Made by a program: the position numbers and the translations under genes
Shown here: piece by piece, positions 35,567 to 45,140 of the stretch
How positions within the stretch are numbered: position 1 is the first letter of the stretch
Layout of the letters: every line of letters begins with the position of its first letter
The notes under the pieces: generated by a model
Told to the model about the DNA's origin: nothing
Seen by the model: only the letters and a program-made list of their open reading frames with translations
Database searches by the model: none
Source: Exiguobacterium sp. TNDT2
GTDB lineage: Bacteria; Bacillota; Bacilli; Exiguobacteriales; Exiguobacteriaceae
DNA length: 64,000 bases
Reading direction: 5' to 3'
NCBI RefSeq assembly: GCF_003331145.1
Contig: NZ_QLVE01000023.1
Span: 34,545-98,544, forward strand

Positions 35567-37246
35567 ATGCGATTTCGGAAATACCTTATCAGAAGCTGGT
35601 TCTCGTGGTCGCTCGTCTTCATGGGAATCCTCGCTTACATATGGCTCGATATCGGCACGTTCGATTGGTCGTTATTTTGGTTCATCTTCACGCTCGGTGC
35701 CTTGTTCGTCATGAACCCGCTCAAGCGGCGGCATCTGCACTTCACGTTCCACGAGATGTTCGTTTTCATGACGTTTTTCCTGTACGGACTGCTCCCTGCC
35801 TTATTGATGGGACAACTCCTTTTACTCACGTTTCAGGTCCGGACGTTCACGAACAAGGTCGGACGTCGGCGCTTTTTGCATTTCTATCCGCTCAATACGT
35901 TGATCGAGGCGATGTTACTCGTATTGCCGGGACTTGTCTATTTGTGGCTCGGCGGGGAGATTGGACCGAACGTCCATCTGCTTGAACAGGGGACGGCGCT
36001 GCTCGGCTTCTTCGCCGTCTTGTTCCTCGTCCTCGGATTCAGCTTCCTTCTCTCGCGGTTCTTGATTGGGGAACGGATTCCACTCCCGATCATGTGGCGT
36101 CTGCTCCGATTTGATTGGCTCGTCATCTCGCTTGAACTGTTATTCACGATGGTCGCCATTGAAGCGTTCCAACTGTTCGATTATACGGGGTTGATGGCGA
36201 CGTTTCTCCTCTTGTCCCTTCTTAAAATGAGTCTGTCTAAAGTAACGGAGACCGAGGAGACACAGTCCAAGATTGACCAAGTCGAACGCTTGAAAGAGCA
36301 GCTTTATCGGGTCGACAACGAGCAACTACTCATCGAGAAGTTTTGGAACGGGCTGCGGGAAGTCGTTGAGCTCGAGCGTGGTTGGCTGCAGGTCGACCGA
36401 ACCGTCAATCAAACCTTTTACGACATGAGCGGCCGAATCATCGAACCGGTCGCGGATGCCGATACGCTTGAACGGCACCGTGATGCAGAAGAGCCATTTT
36501 TCATCTATGACTCGCTCCATGAATGGCACCCCGACCTACAAGCGCACCAAACCGAGTTCCATCATTCAGCGCTTGTCGTTCAACCGGTGTCGAGCACGAC
36601 GAACGCGGTCAGTTGTATGATTTCCACCACGGCGAACGGAGCGTATGAAAGTGCGATCGCTGTCGAAATTTATCGACTCTTGAAAACGTTGTCCTGGTCG
36701 CTTGAACGAATCGACGAGCGGAACCGGCTCCAACATGAGAGTTTGACCGACCCGATGACGGGGTTGCCGAACCAGCGAGCGCTCAAACGATGGACGAAGG
36801 AACGATTGAATGATGTCGCGTCGTATCCGCTATCGATGTTCTTGATTGACCTTGATCATTTTAAAGCGATTAACGATACGTACGGCCATGCGTTCGGGGA
36901 TGACGTCTTGATTGAGGCGGGGGCGCTGTTTAATCGTCTCGTACGGAGCGGCGACCTTGTCACCCGTTATGGCGGCGAAGAGTTCGTCTTCGTCTTTCCG
37001 CGTATGGACGAGGCCGATTCCATCAAAATGGGAGAAAAAATCCGACAAACGCTCCGTGTCCATCCATTCGGTTCGGAAGGGCTTCGGGTTCAGGTGACGG
37101 CGAGTATCGGCATCGAGACCATCCACGAGTACGAGGATTTGGATACATTGCTTCGTCACGCTGACCGGGCGATGTATGTCGGTGCGAAGTTCAACGGACG
37201 CGACCGTGTCGCGCATTACCGTGATACATCGACGGAACGGATTTAA
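35567..37246 (+). CDS. Membrane diguanylate cyclase with GAF-like sensor
   Basis: 559 residues. Six or seven N-terminal helices (about 8-220), a coiled-coil linker (TEETQSKIDQVERLKEQLYR), a GAF-like region (about 255-385) and GGDEF (about 395-555). Active site RYGGEEF, I-site RSGD five residues before, and LDHFKAINDTYGHAFGDDVL are intact. GGGGGGAG lies a few bases before ATG 35567. Single gene. Third GGDEF locus of the window; input signal unknown. Confidence 0.92.
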   Translation: MRFRKYLIRSWFSWSLVFMGILAYIWLDIGTFDWSLFWFIFTLGALFVMNPLKRRHLHFTFHEMFVFMTFFLYGLLPALLMGQLLLLTFQVRTFTNKVGRRRFLHFYPLNTLIEAMLLVLPGLVYLWLGGEIGPNVHLLEQGTALLGFFAVLFLVLGFSFLLSRFLIGERIPLPIMWRLLRFDWLVISLELLFTMVAIEAFQLFDYTGLMATFLLLSLLKMSLSKVTETEETQSKIDQVERLKEQLYRVDNEQLLIEKFWNGLREVVELERGWLQVDRTVNQTFYDMSGRIIEPVADADTLERHRDAEEPFFIYDSLHEWHPDLQAHQTEFHHSALVVQPVSSTTNAVSCMISTTANGAYESAIAVEIYRLLKTLSWSLERIDERNRLQHESLTDPMTGLPNQRALKRWTKERLNDVASYPLSMFLIDLDHFKAINDTYGHAFGDDVLIEAGALFNRLVRSGDLVTRYGGEEFVFVFPRMDEADSIKMGEKIRQTLRVHPFGSEGLRVQVTASIGIETIHEYEDLDTLLRHADRAMYVGAKFNGRDRVAHYRDTSTERI

Positions 37247-37248
37247 TA

Positions 37249-37279
37249 AAGGAGGACACCGGTCAACGGTGTCCTCCTT
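37249..37279. terminator. Strong convergent hairpin
   Basis: AAGGAGGACACCG pairs perfectly with CGGTGTCCTCCTT (13 bp, five-base loop) between convergent genes. There is no long T run on either side. Confidence 0.7.
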
Positions 37280-37292
37280 ATGAATGAAGAGA

Positions 37293-37934
37293 TTATAATT
37301 TCTGCTTGAAAATATCTGATTCGACCGCATGAATCGCAGCCGACCAAGAACCGTACCGATGAAGAATGGCTTTTGTAGATGGTTTGTTGTTCCGTTTGGC
37401 CCACTCTCGGTAGGCCTCGAAGGAAAGAGAGAATCCCATCTCGTGAATGGCTTCACGAAGCGCGTTCGAGAGCTCGGATTTCGAATAGGTCACACTCGCC
37501 TCAAGTCCCGCTTCGGCACAGGCATCATGCCATGAACCGAACGTCTTGACGATATGATAATGACTCGGTGCTTTCGGATGAAGCTTGCGCCATTCCTGAT
37601 ATTTTTTGAGCGTGATAATCGATCCCATGTCACGTGAGTAAAGCGCAAGCGTTTCAATGATATCTTCACGCGTGTACTTCGGCATTTTATCAGGAAGGTC
37701 AACAGGCGCCTCTCCATGCCATTCGAAGCCGGCAATCGCGAGCGCCTCGGCCCACGATCCGAATTGTCGAATAATCGACTCGGGAGATGGCCAGCTTTGT
37801 TCCATCGCGAAGCGACGGTACACAGATCGACGTGGACGTTCCTTCAACAAGTCGCCGAGTAGACGGATACAGTGAATCATCCTCTGTTGCTCGGTAGACA
37901 AGTGGTGGGATTTAGTGGATAACGTTTGACTCAA
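37293..37934 (-). CDS. Protein of three homing-endonuclease-associated repeats (HNH_repeat)
   Basis: 213 residues made almost wholly of three related units, each ending in a FGSW/YGSW-type core: SIIRQFGSWAEALAIAGF, HIVKTFGSWHDACAEAGL and AILHRYGSWSAAIHAVES, each preceded by a helix with tYxeWa-like residues (KKYQEWRK, EAYREWAK). This is the homing endonuclease associated repeat, thought to bind DNA. No HNH, GIY-YIG or LAGLIDADG nuclease motif is present. TTG 37934 is eight bases after AAGGAGG; an upstream in-frame ATG at 37961 includes the ribosome binding site and is unlikely. Function unknown; a DNA-binding protein is the best inference. Confidence 0.8.
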   Translation of the reverse strand: MSQTLSTKSHHLSTEQQRMIHCIRLLGDLLKERPRRSVYRRFAMEQSWPSPESIIRQFGSWAEALAIAGFEWHGEAPVDLPDKMPKYTREDIIETLALYSRDMGSIITLKKYQEWRKLHPKAPSHYHIVKTFGSWHDACAEAGLEASVTYSKSELSNALREAIHEMGFSLSFEAYREWAKRNNKPSTKAILHRYGSWSAAIHAVESDIFKQKL

Positions 37935-38136
37935 TGATGGTTCCTCCTTCCATGGACTCATATCTGAACCGACAAAGATGACGAAATTGCTTCTACAATC
38001 ATACTATCGGACAGTTATTAAAATTTATAAGTAGATTTTTTAAGTTTTTTGTCTCGAATGTGAACGAAGCTAGGTCTAAGGTCTAGTAATAAATTTGGAA
38101 AAACGGTAATTGCTCCATTACAAATTTAATATTAAA

Positions 38137-38196
38137 TGGATTCAATTGTAAATAAAAACTTTCATTTGGACCCAATTGTCATTTTATGTACAAAAA
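38137..38196. repeat. Two imperfect 30-bp repeats, possible IS terminus remnant
   Basis: TGGATTCAATTGTAAAT at 38137 and TGGACCCAATTGTCATT at 38167 share TGGAyyCAATTGT and are spaced exactly 30 bases. Multiple internal terminal repeats of this kind are found at the ends of IS21-family elements, but no transposase remnant is present, so this is only a suggestion. Confidence 0.4.
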
Positions 38197-38197
38197 A

Positions 38198-38244
38198 GTA
38201 CCCAACCGTCCAATGGGGTCATCACCGTCGGACCGGTTGAGTAC
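38198..38244. repeat. Long imperfect hairpin
   Basis: GTACCCAACCGTCC (38198-38211) and GGACCGGTTGAGTAC (38230-38244) form an imperfect stem with an 18-base loop, followed by an AT-rich but not T-run sequence. Could be a terminator, an attenuator before uppP or part of a mobile-element remnant. Confidence 0.5.
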
Positions 38245-38385
38245 TCTTCTATAATAAATTTAATTTTCAGACTAATCAATGAAAGTTTCGAAAAATAATG
38301 ATTTTTTTTGAAAGGGTGGTCAGTGTAACAGACGGTCTGCTAAAATAATGAAATTGATGTTTATAAGAAAAGAGGATTTTACGAT

Positions 38386-39198
38386 ATGACAATATGGGTG
38401 TTCTACTTATTGCTCGGTTTGATTCAAGGGTTCACTGAGCCGATTCCAATCTCATCGAGCGGTCACTTGGTCATTTTTCAGGAATTATTCAAGATTGAAC
38501 TGCCAGGACTGTCGTTCGAGATTTTCGTCAACTTCGCATCGCTTCTCGCCGTCTTGACGATTTATCGGAAAGACGTCGTCCGTCTCATCGTCAGTCTGTG
38601 GACGTTCTTGTTTAAAAAAGATCGCCGCGACGAGACGATGATTGATGTCAAGTTTATCGGGCTCTTGCTCGTTGCGACCGTACCTGCCGGTGTGCTCGGT
38701 GTCTTGTTCGGTGATTGGATCGGAGAGACGCTCGGTGGTGTCGCGACGGTCGGCTATACGCTCATCTTGACCGGGCTCGCGCTCTGGTTCATCCGCAACA
38801 TGCGCGGGAACAAAGGTGACGGCGGCATCACACTCCGTGACGCCATCTTGATCGGTCTTGCCCAAGCGGTCGCGCTCATCCCGGGGATCAGCCGCTCCGG
38901 TGCGACGATCGTCATGGCGATGCTCCTCGGCATCAAGCAAGAGTCGGCCCTCCGTTTCTCGTTCTTCTTGTTCATCCCGGTCAGTCTCGGGACGATGATT
39001 TTAGATGGACCGGCACTGTTCACGAATCCGGAAACGCGCGAGCTGTTCGGACCGCTCCTCTTGGCGTTCATCGCCTCGTACGCGCTCACGGCCATCTCGC
39101 TCAAATGGTTCCAGCACATCATGGCAAAAGGCGAGCTCAAATATTTCTCGTTCTATTGCTGGATTGTCGGTCTCCTCGTCGTCTTATTTTTAGCTTGA
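38386..39198 (+). CDS. uppP: Undecaprenyl-diphosphatase UppP (BacA)
   Basis: 270 residues, eight or so helices. The family signatures are intact: GLIQGFTEPIPISSSGHLV (with Glu and SSSGH) and the second half PGISRSGATIVMAMLLG (PGxSRSG). It dephosphorylates undecaprenyl pyrophosphate to recycle the lipid carrier for peptidoglycan, and raised levels give bacitracin resistance. AGAGGA before ATG. Monocistronic with a terminator. Confidence 0.95.
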   Translation: MTIWVFYLLLGLIQGFTEPIPISSSGHLVIFQELFKIELPGLSFEIFVNFASLLAVLTIYRKDVVRLIVSLWTFLFKKDRRDETMIDVKFIGLLLVATVPAGVLGVLFGDWIGETLGGVATVGYTLILTGLALWFIRNMRGNKGDGGITLRDAILIGLAQAVALIPGISRSGATIVMAMLLGIKQESALRFSFFLFIPVSLGTMILDGPALFTNPETRELFGPLLLAFIASYALTAISLKWFQHIMAKGELKYFSFYCWIVGLLVVLFLA

Positions 39199-39202
39199 TT
39201 CC

Positions 39203-39234
39203 AAAAGGCGCTGCTCACACGAGTAGCGCCTTTT
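39203..39234 (+). terminator. Terminator of uppP
   Basis: AAAAGGCGCT-CTC pairs with GAG-AGCGCCTTTT (one mismatch), giving a long stem ending in T. Confidence 0.85.
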
Positions 39235-39295
39235 GCACATTTCATTTTGCCATCCACTTATTTTTGCGCTAAAGTGTAAACGTACAAACAAATAT

Positions 39296-39432
39296 TCCTT
39301 CGGGGTCGGGTGAAAGTCCCAACCGGCGGTGATGGGCGCGAGCCTTAAGTCCGTGACCCGGGCGCACGTGTGCGAACGGTGGATCTAGTGCGATTCTAGA
39401 GCCGACAGTATAGTCTGGATGGGAGAAGGAAA
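39296..39432 (+). promoter_or_regulatory. FMN riboswitch (RFN element)
   Basis: Conserved RFN blocks appear in order: GGGTGAAAGTCCCAACCGGC then GGTGATGGG, AGCC, the variable stem, GCCGACAGTATAGTCTGGAT and GGGAGAAGGA. It lies 155 bases upstream of ribD with a terminator in between, so FMN binding should favour termination and repress the rib operon. Confidence 0.97.
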
Positions 39433-39528
39433 CATGACAGGTCCACGCGACCTGTAGTTCGTCGTACGTTTTTCTGTAAAGAAAACGTTTATTTGGCTTG
39501 CCCAAGTGACGACCGACACCTCCCACCG

Positions 39529-39560
39529 AGACCTTGAGGATCATTCCTTGAGGTCTTTTT
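39529..39560 (+). terminator. Riboswitch-controlled terminator of the rib leader
   Basis: AGACCTTGAGGA pairs with TCCTTGAGGTCT (two G-U pairs) and five T follow. It sits between the RFN element and ribD and is the likely expression platform. Confidence 0.85.
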
Positions 39561-39586
39561 GTTTGTGCGAAACAAGGAGGGAGATT

Positions 39587-40666
39587 ATGAATCAGTACAT
39601 GCAACAAGCCATCCAATTGGCCAAATCCGCCTCATCGACCGGCATCAATCCGCGCGTCGGCGCCGTCGTCGTCAAGGACGGCCGGGTCGTCGGGTTCGGC
39701 GCCCATTTGAAGGCAGGGGAAGCACATGCCGAGGTGCACGCCATCCGTATGGCCGGTGCTGCCGCCTACGGTGCGACGATGTACGTCACGCTCGAACCGT
39801 GCTCGCATCACGGGAAGACACCGCCGTGTGCCGATTTGCTTGTTGAGTCCGGCATCAAACGTGCCGTCATCGCGATGGAAGACCCGAATCCGCTCGTTTC
39901 AGGACGCGGCATCAAGCGTTTGAAAACGGCCGGGATTGACGTCGAGGTCGGGTTGCTCGAAGGCGAAGCGCGGGCGCTCAATGTGGCGTTCTTGCGTTCG
40001 CTCGAGACGAAACGGCCTTACGTCATCTTGAAGACGGCGACGAGCCTCGATGGTAAAGTCGCGCTCGATCACGGGGACAGCAAGTGGGTGACGGGGCCGG
40101 AAGCGAGACGGGACGTCCATGAACTGCGGTCGACGGTCGACGCCGTCTTGACCGGTGTCGGAACCGTCCTCGCCGATGATCCGGCGCTCACCGTCCGGCT
40201 CGACCGCGAGACGACACAACCACTCCGGATCGTGCTCGACCGTGAGTTGCGCACGCCGCTCTCGAGCCAGCTCGTCCGGACAGCGAACGATGTACCGGTG
40301 CTTCTGTACACGACGTCGGACGACCGAGCGAAGCGGGACGCGTTGGCAGCAAATGGCGTCGATGTCGCCGACTACACGTCGCTCGACGCTGTCCTACAAG
40401 ACGTCTACGCACGCGGCATCGGCCGTCTGCTCGTCGAAGCGGGACCGACGCTCGTCACTTCACTCTTAGACGGACAGTTCGTCGATGAGTGGGTCATGTA
40501 TCAGTCGCCACGCGTATTCGGCGGCAAGGGCGGATTCTACCGCTCGCATCATGACGGTCCACTCGATGCGGTCCATCGGTATGACGTGCAATCGGTCGAG
40601 ACGGTCGGCACCGACATCAAACTCATCATGCGAAAGGGGGAGTCCGATGTTCACGGGAATCGTTGA
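39587..40666 (+). CDS. ribD: RibD: diaminohydroxyphosphoribosylaminopyrimidine deaminase / reductase
   Basis: 359 residues, two domains. The deaminase (1-145) has the zinc motifs HAEVHAI and EPCSHHGKTPPC; the reductase (about 147-359) has TSLDGKVAL, GVGTVLADDP and LVEAGPTLV. It carries out two successive steps of riboflavin synthesis. GGAGGGAG precedes ATG 39587. First gene of the rib operon; its end overlaps ribE by 20 bases. Confidence 0.97.
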   Translation: MNQYMQQAIQLAKSASSTGINPRVGAVVVKDGRVVGFGAHLKAGEAHAEVHAIRMAGAAAYGATMYVTLEPCSHHGKTPPCADLLVESGIKRAVIAMEDPNPLVSGRGIKRLKTAGIDVEVGLLEGEARALNVAFLRSLETKRPYVILKTATSLDGKVALDHGDSKWVTGPEARRDVHELRSTVDAVLTGVGTVLADDPALTVRLDRETTQPLRIVLDRELRTPLSSQLVRTANDVPVLLYTTSDDRAKRDALAANGVDVADYTSLDAVLQDVYARGIGRLLVEAGPTLVTSLLDGQFVDEWVMYQSPRVFGGKGGFYRSHHDGPLDAVHRYDVQSVETVGTDIKLIMRKGESDVHGNR

Positions 40667-41288
40667 AGAAATCGGCAGTGTGAAAGCAGTAAAACGAAAT
40701 GGTCTGTCGCTCCGGCTCACGCTCAGCGGAAAAATCGTGCTAGAAGACGTGAAGCTCGGTGACAGCATCTCCGTCAACGGCATCTGTCTCACGGTGACGA
40801 CGTTCGACCGTGACAGCTTCTCGGTCGACGTCATGCCGGAGACGCTCAAGGCGTCGAGTCTTGACAGGGTCCGCCCCGGCACGAACGTCAACTTGGAGCG
40901 GGCCATGCCCGCGAACGGACGGTTCGGCGGCCATTTCGTCTCGGGTCACGTCGACGGCGTCGGGCGCATCGTCAAAAAACGGTCGCTCGCGAACGCCGTC
41001 TATGTCGATATCAGCTGTGAGCCATCGCTCCTTCGTTATATCGTCCCGAAAGGTTCGATTTCGGTCGACGGGACGAGCTTGACGGTGTTTGATGTGACGG
41101 AACGCGGATTCACGTTGTCGCTCATCCCGCATACGTACAGTGAGACGGTGCTCGGGATGAAGCAGGCAGGAGACGCGGTCAATTTGGAATGTGACATGTT
41201 GGCTAAATATATGGAAAAACTCGTAAGTCAAAAACCGATGACGCTTGAATCATTGGCGTCACAAGGATATGGAAAGGCGGGATGGTAA
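40647..41288 (+). CDS. ribE: Riboflavin synthase alpha subunit
   Basis: 213 residues with the two duplicated lumazine-binding barrels: [36 protein letters not shown] in the first and [15 protein letters not shown] in the second. It dismutates two molecules of 6,7-dimethyl-8-ribityllumazine to riboflavin. GGGGGAG inside the ribD end serves ATG 40647; its TAATG stop overlaps ribBA. Confidence 0.96.
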   Translation: MFTGIVEEIGSVKAVKRNGLSLRLTLSGKIVLEDVKLGDSISVNGICLTVTTFDRDSFSVDVMPETLKASSLDRVRPGTNVNLERAMPANGRFGGHFVSGHVDGVGRIVKKRSLANAVYVDISCEPSLLRYIVPKGSISVDGTSLTVFDVTERGFTLSLIPHTYSETVLGMKQAGDAVNLECDMLAKYMEKLVSQKPMTLESLASQGYGKAGW

Positions 41289-42472
41289 TGTTCCACACGA
41301 TTGAAGAAGCGGTCGAAGATCTGTTGACGGGACGACCGATCATCGTCGTCGACGATGAGGACCGGGAGAACGAAGGAGACTTCGTCGTCCTCGCGGACAA
41401 AATGACGGCTGAGACGATGAACTTCCTCATCACGGAAGGGAAAGGGCTCGTCTGTGCCGCCCTTGCCGAAGAAGTGGCCGTCCGGCTCGACTTGCAGCCG
41501 ATGGTCGCGAACAGCACCGATCCGCACGGGACGGCGTTCACGGTCAGCGTCGATCACGTCGATTCGACGACGGGCATCTCGGCGAGCGAACGGGCCCATA
41601 CGGTGCGCGAGCTCGCGAACATCAACGCCCGTCCGGCCGATTTCCAACGTCCGGGACATATCTTCCCGCTCATCGCGAAAAAAGGTGGCGTCTCGGTCCG
41701 GCGCGGACATACGGAAGCGTCGGTCGATTTGGCGCGACTCGCCGGCAGTGAGCCGGTCGCTGTCATCTGTGAGATCATCCGTCCGGACGGTGAGATGGCC
41801 CGGGTGCCGGACCTTGAACGCGTCGCAGAAGCGCATGATTTAAAGTTCATCACGATCGAGGCGCTCGTCCGCTATATGGAGACGGACCTCGTCAGCCGAG
41901 AGGCGGACGTATCGCTCCCCTCGGTGAACGGGGACTTCCGATTGATCGGCTATCGGAACGTCCTCGACCGGGAAGAACACGTCGCACTCCTGAAAGGTGA
42001 GCTCGAACATGCACCGCTCGTCCGCATCCATTCCGAGTGCCTGACCGGCGACGTGTTCGGGTCCCATCGTTGCGACTGCGGGCCGCAACTTAATACCGCG
42101 ATGGCGAAAGTGGAAGCCGAAGGCGGTGTCATCTTGTACATGCGACAAGAAGGGCGCGGCATCGGTCTCCTCAACAAGTTAAAGGCGTACGAACTCCAAG
42201 AACAAGGGCTGGATACGGTCGAGGCGAACGTCGCCCTCGGTCTGCACGCCGATTTACGCGATTACCGAGTCAGTGCGGCGATGCTACGGGACCTCGGCGT
42301 CACGAACGTCCGGCTCATGACGAATAACCCGGAAAAAGTCGACGCCTTGGAAGCATGCGGGATCACGGTCATCGAACGTGTCCCGATACACGTCGGTGCC
42401 CATGCGGCGAACGAGAAGTACCGAATGACGAAACAACAAAAAATGAATCACTTTGGAGGAGAAGAATCATGA
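41288..42472 (+). CDS. ribBA: RibBA: DHBP synthase / GTP cyclohydrolase II
   Basis: 394 residues. N-terminal 3,4-dihydroxy-2-butanone 4-phosphate synthase (1-200) with [12 protein letters not shown], and C-terminal GTP cyclohydrolase II (about 205-394) with the zinc-binding [20 protein letters not shown] region and [10 protein letters not shown]. Supplies both precursors of the pathway. ATG 41288 shares its first base with the ribE stop; an in-frame ATG at 41282 lies closer to the ribosome binding site. Confidence 0.96.
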   Translation: MFHTIEEAVEDLLTGRPIIVVDDEDRENEGDFVVLADKMTAETMNFLITEGKGLVCAALAEEVAVRLDLQPMVANSTDPHGTAFTVSVDHVDSTTGISASERAHTVRELANINARPADFQRPGHIFPLIAKKGGVSVRRGHTEASVDLARLAGSEPVAVICEIIRPDGEMARVPDLERVAEAHDLKFITIEALVRYMETDLVSREADVSLPSVNGDFRLIGYRNVLDREEHVALLKGELEHAPLVRIHSECLTGDVFGSHRCDCGPQLNTAMAKVEAEGGVILYMRQEGRGIGLLNKLKAYELQEQGLDTVEANVALGLHADLRDYRVSAAMLRDLGVTNVRLMTNNPEKVDALEACGITVIERVPIHVGAHAANEKYRMTKQQKMNHFGGEES

Positions 42473-42933
42473 TGCATACATTTGAAGGAAACTTGGTCGG
42501 AAAAGGCTTGAAAGTCGGAATCGTCGTCGGACGGTTCAATGATCTCATCACGATGCGCTTGCTCGACGGAGCGAAAGATGCGCTCAAGCGTCACGGTGTC
42601 GAACAAGACGACGTCGAGCTCGCGTTCGTCCCGGGAGCGTTCGAACTTCCGCTCGTCGCCAAGAAGATGGCGATGAGCAAGAAGTATGATGCCGTCATCA
42701 CACTCGGTGCCGTCATCCGTGGGGCGACACCACACTTCGACTACGTCTGTAGCGAAGCGGCGAAAGGTGTCGCCCAGGCGAGTTACCAGTCAGAAGTACC
42801 GGTCATCTTCGGCGTCTTGACGACCGAGACGATCGAGCAAGCGATCGAGCGGGCCGGGACGAAAGCCGGGAACAAAGGTTGGGAAGCGGCGACGGCGGCC
42901 ATCGAGATGGCGAATTTGATGAAGCAATTTTAA
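42469..42933 (+). CDS. ribH: RibH: 6,7-dimethyl-8-ribityllumazine synthase
   Basis: 154 residues. [41 protein letters not shown] (catalytic His in the TPHFDYV segment) and [21 protein letters not shown] are the family blocks. Condenses DHBP with the pyrimidine to lumazine and packs as a capsid-like complex in Bacillus. GGAGGAG precedes; ATG overlaps the ribBA stop. Last gene of the operon. Confidence 0.96.
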   Translation: MMHTFEGNLVGKGLKVGIVVGRFNDLITMRLLDGAKDALKRHGVEQDDVELAFVPGAFELPLVAKKMAMSKKYDAVITLGAVIRGATPHFDYVCSEAAKGVAQASYQSEVPVIFGVLTTETIEQAIERAGTKAGNKGWEAATAAIEMANLMKQF

Positions 42934-42965
42934 AAAAAGAGCGACTATCGCTTCTCAGGTTGTTG

Positions 42966-43006
42966 AAGGACCAAATCGCATATCGCAATTTGGTTCTTCT
43001 TTTTTA
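42966..43006 (+). terminator. Terminator of the rib operon
   Basis: GGACCAAAT pairs with ATTTGGTTC (extended by GC pairs towards the loop) and a T-rich tract follows. Confidence 0.82.
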
Positions 43007-43232
43007 TGTGTGTGAAGGGATTGAGGAGCTCTGTCCGACATTAACATAAAGAAATGCTATGGAGACGGTCGTGTCAGGATGATCGATGGACGTGCCCGCC
43101 ATCGAACGTGAAGCGAAATCCGTGAAGTTTGTTTTTAGTTATTTATACCTAGTGAAAAATAGTTAAAAAGACTCAAAAATCCTATTGAATAACCGATACT
43201 TATATATATATGAGAATGATGGAGGGATTTGG

Positions 43233-45140
43233 ATGAGGCACGTCATTACGGCACTGGAAAATGAGTTACGGAAGCAAGAAGAATTGCATCATTTGGTGTC
43301 TTTGTTACTCAATCGTTTTTTAACTACATCGTTGGACGATTTCTCGGAGCGGGTGAATCATTCTTTGGAAGAACTAGGACGTTACTTTCAAGCGGATCGG
43401 GTGTATGTATTTGATTATGATTTCGAAAAGAAACTTTGTCACAATACATTTGAATGGTGTGCACCAGGTGTCTCGTCCGAGTTGGATAATTTACAGAACG
43501 TCCCATTAGGTGCGCTTCCTGAATGGGTAAATACCCATATAAAAGGCGAATCGATGTACATTCCTCGAGTCCAAGCATTACCCGTTGAAAGTGGGATCCG
43601 GCAAATTCTCGAGCCTCAACAGGTTCAAAGTCTTCTCGCCGTTCCGATGATGAGCGGGAATCACTGTCATGGTTTCGTTGGATTCGATTCAGTCATGCAA
43701 GAACGGACGTATTCGAAACATGAGCAAAACGTACTAAAAGATTTTAGTAATGCACTTCTCGGGGCAGTCGAACGTCACCGGGTTGAAGCGCAACGTGAAA
43801 TGATTCACCAGCAATTGATTGTCGCGAAGCAAGAAGCGGAACGGGCCAACATTGCCAAAAGTGAATTTCTCTCCAATATGAGCCATGAAATTCGGACCCC
43901 GTTAAATGTGATTCTTGGATTTTCCCATTTACTCAAACAAGAAGGATTAGATCAAAAAAATAAACGACGTGTCGAAGACATTCTCCAAAATGGCGAACAT
44001 TTACTGATGCTCATTAATGAAATTTTAGATATGTCAAAAATCGAATCGGGATATGTACAGATCGTGAAACAAAACATCTCACTTCCTGTCATGATCGAGG
44101 ATCTGTATCGTATGTTCGAAATGATGGCGTATCAAAAAGGTATCGAGCTATTGGTTGAAGTCGACCAATGTGTTCCAAATCAGATCGGGAGTGACCCGAC
44201 GAAAGTGAAACAAATCTTAATCAATCTCATTCATAATGCGTTGAAGTTTACGGACCGAGGAAGGATCCGAATCAAGGTCTCGGTTTCCGCCAGTCAACTT
44301 TGTTTCATCATCACAGATACCGGTCGGGGAATCGAAGGGCAAGAACTGGAGCTACTGTTCGAACCGTTTTATCAAAAAAAGTATACCGACCAACAGCAGG
44401 GCACCGGTTTAGGGCTTCCAATCAGCAAGCAATACGCTACATTGCTTGGAGGCGATCTTCAAGTGGAGAGTAGCGTTGGACACGGTAGTCGGTTTACATT
44501 CACTCTCCCGCTCGAACAGAATGAGAGAGTGGAGACCGTCAATTCAGAGTCGGAGACATGGACGGACGTTCGATTTTCAAACATGCACGTCCTAGTCGTC
44601 GAGGATACGCCAGCCCAACAAGATATTTTACAAGAACTACTCGAAGCGGTTGGCTGCAAAGTCAGTTTGACTTCTTTAGGCAACGTTGCGCTCGAAAAAG
44701 TTCGAACAGAGCACTACGATATGATCTTATTGGACGTTCGGTTGCCTGATCTAGATGGAATCGAAGTAGCTACTCGACTCAAATCGCATGTTAATTGTCC
44801 ACCAATCATTATCATATCGGCCAACGCGTTCGACGAAGATCGCCAAAAAGCCTTTGTGTCAGGCGCAAGTGCGTTCATTTCGAAGCCATTTCATCCAAAC
44901 CAATTGTTCGAGGTCATGCATCGGCACCGAAATACCATCATCGTGGATTCACAAGCGATGTTGTCCGACGTGTACACAGCCATTCAAGAAGGGGATGTGG
45001 AAACGATTGAACACTTGGTGAGCGATTACCGGATGGAGACACCTCATTTACAACCGATATGGGAAGCGATTGATCAATTTGATTACGAGCTCGCAAATCG
45101 TCTGCTTCATCAAGCGTTAAGGGGGGAAGCTGATGTGTGA
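43233..45140 (+). CDS. Hybrid sensor histidine kinase (GAF-HisKA-HATPase-REC)
   Basis: 635 residues, no membrane helix. GAF domain (about 25-185, with ADRVYVFDYDF and LLAVPMM), coiled coil, HisKA with phospho-His in SEFLSNMSHEIRTPLNVILG, HATPase_c with NALKFTDRG, DTGRGIEG and GTGLGLPIS, then a receiver (about 450-565, VVEDTPAQQDIL, phospho-Asp in ILLDVRLPD) and a helical tail. A cytosolic phosphorelay kinase. GGAGGGA precedes ATG 43233. It overlaps the next gene by eight bases, so the HD-GYP regulator is its likely partner. Both genes are more AT-rich than the rib operon upstream. Confidence 0.93.
   Translation: MRHVITALENELRKQEELHHLVSLLLNRFLTTSLDDFSERVNHSLEELGRYFQADRVYVFDYDFEKKLCHNTFEWCAPGVSSELDNLQNVPLGALPEWVNTHIKGESMYIPRVQALPVESGIRQILEPQQVQSLLAVPMMSGNHCHGFVGFDSVMQERTYSKHEQNVLKDFSNALLGAVERHRVEAQREMIHQQLIVAKQEAERANIAKSEFLSNMSHEIRTPLNVILGFSHLLKQEGLDQKNKRRVEDILQNGEHLLMLINEILDMSKIESGYVQIVKQNISLPVMIEDLYRMFEMMAYQKGIELLVEVDQCVPNQIGSDPTKVKQILINLIHNALKFTDRGRIRIKVSVSASQLCFIITDTGRGIEGQELELLFEPFYQKKYTDQQQGTGLGLPISKQYATLLGGDLQVESSVGHGSRFTFTLPLEQNERVETVNSESETWTDVRFSNMHVLVVEDTPAQQDILQELLEAVGCKVSLTSLGNVALEKVRTEHYDMILLDVRLPDLDGIEVATRLKSHVNCPPIIIISANAFDEDRQKAFVSGASAFISKPFHPNQLFEVMHRHRNTIIVDSQAMLSDVYTAIQEGDVETIEHLVSDYRMETPHLQPIWEAIDQFDYELANRLLHQALRGEADV

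Larger units (their letters stand above)
37935..38385. other. AT-rich intergenic region before uppP
   Basis: About 450 bases without a gene. It holds two 30-bp-spaced repeats, a long hairpin (both listed separately) and, just before uppP, an extended -10 TGCTAAAAT (about 38338-38346). No open frame with a ribosome binding site was found. Confidence 0.6.

Noticed and set aside
43007..43232. Possible c-di-GMP riboswitch before the kinase/HD-GYP pair
   Set aside because: The conserved GEMM core was not found; only a GC-rich patch and an AT-rich promoter-like segment are present.
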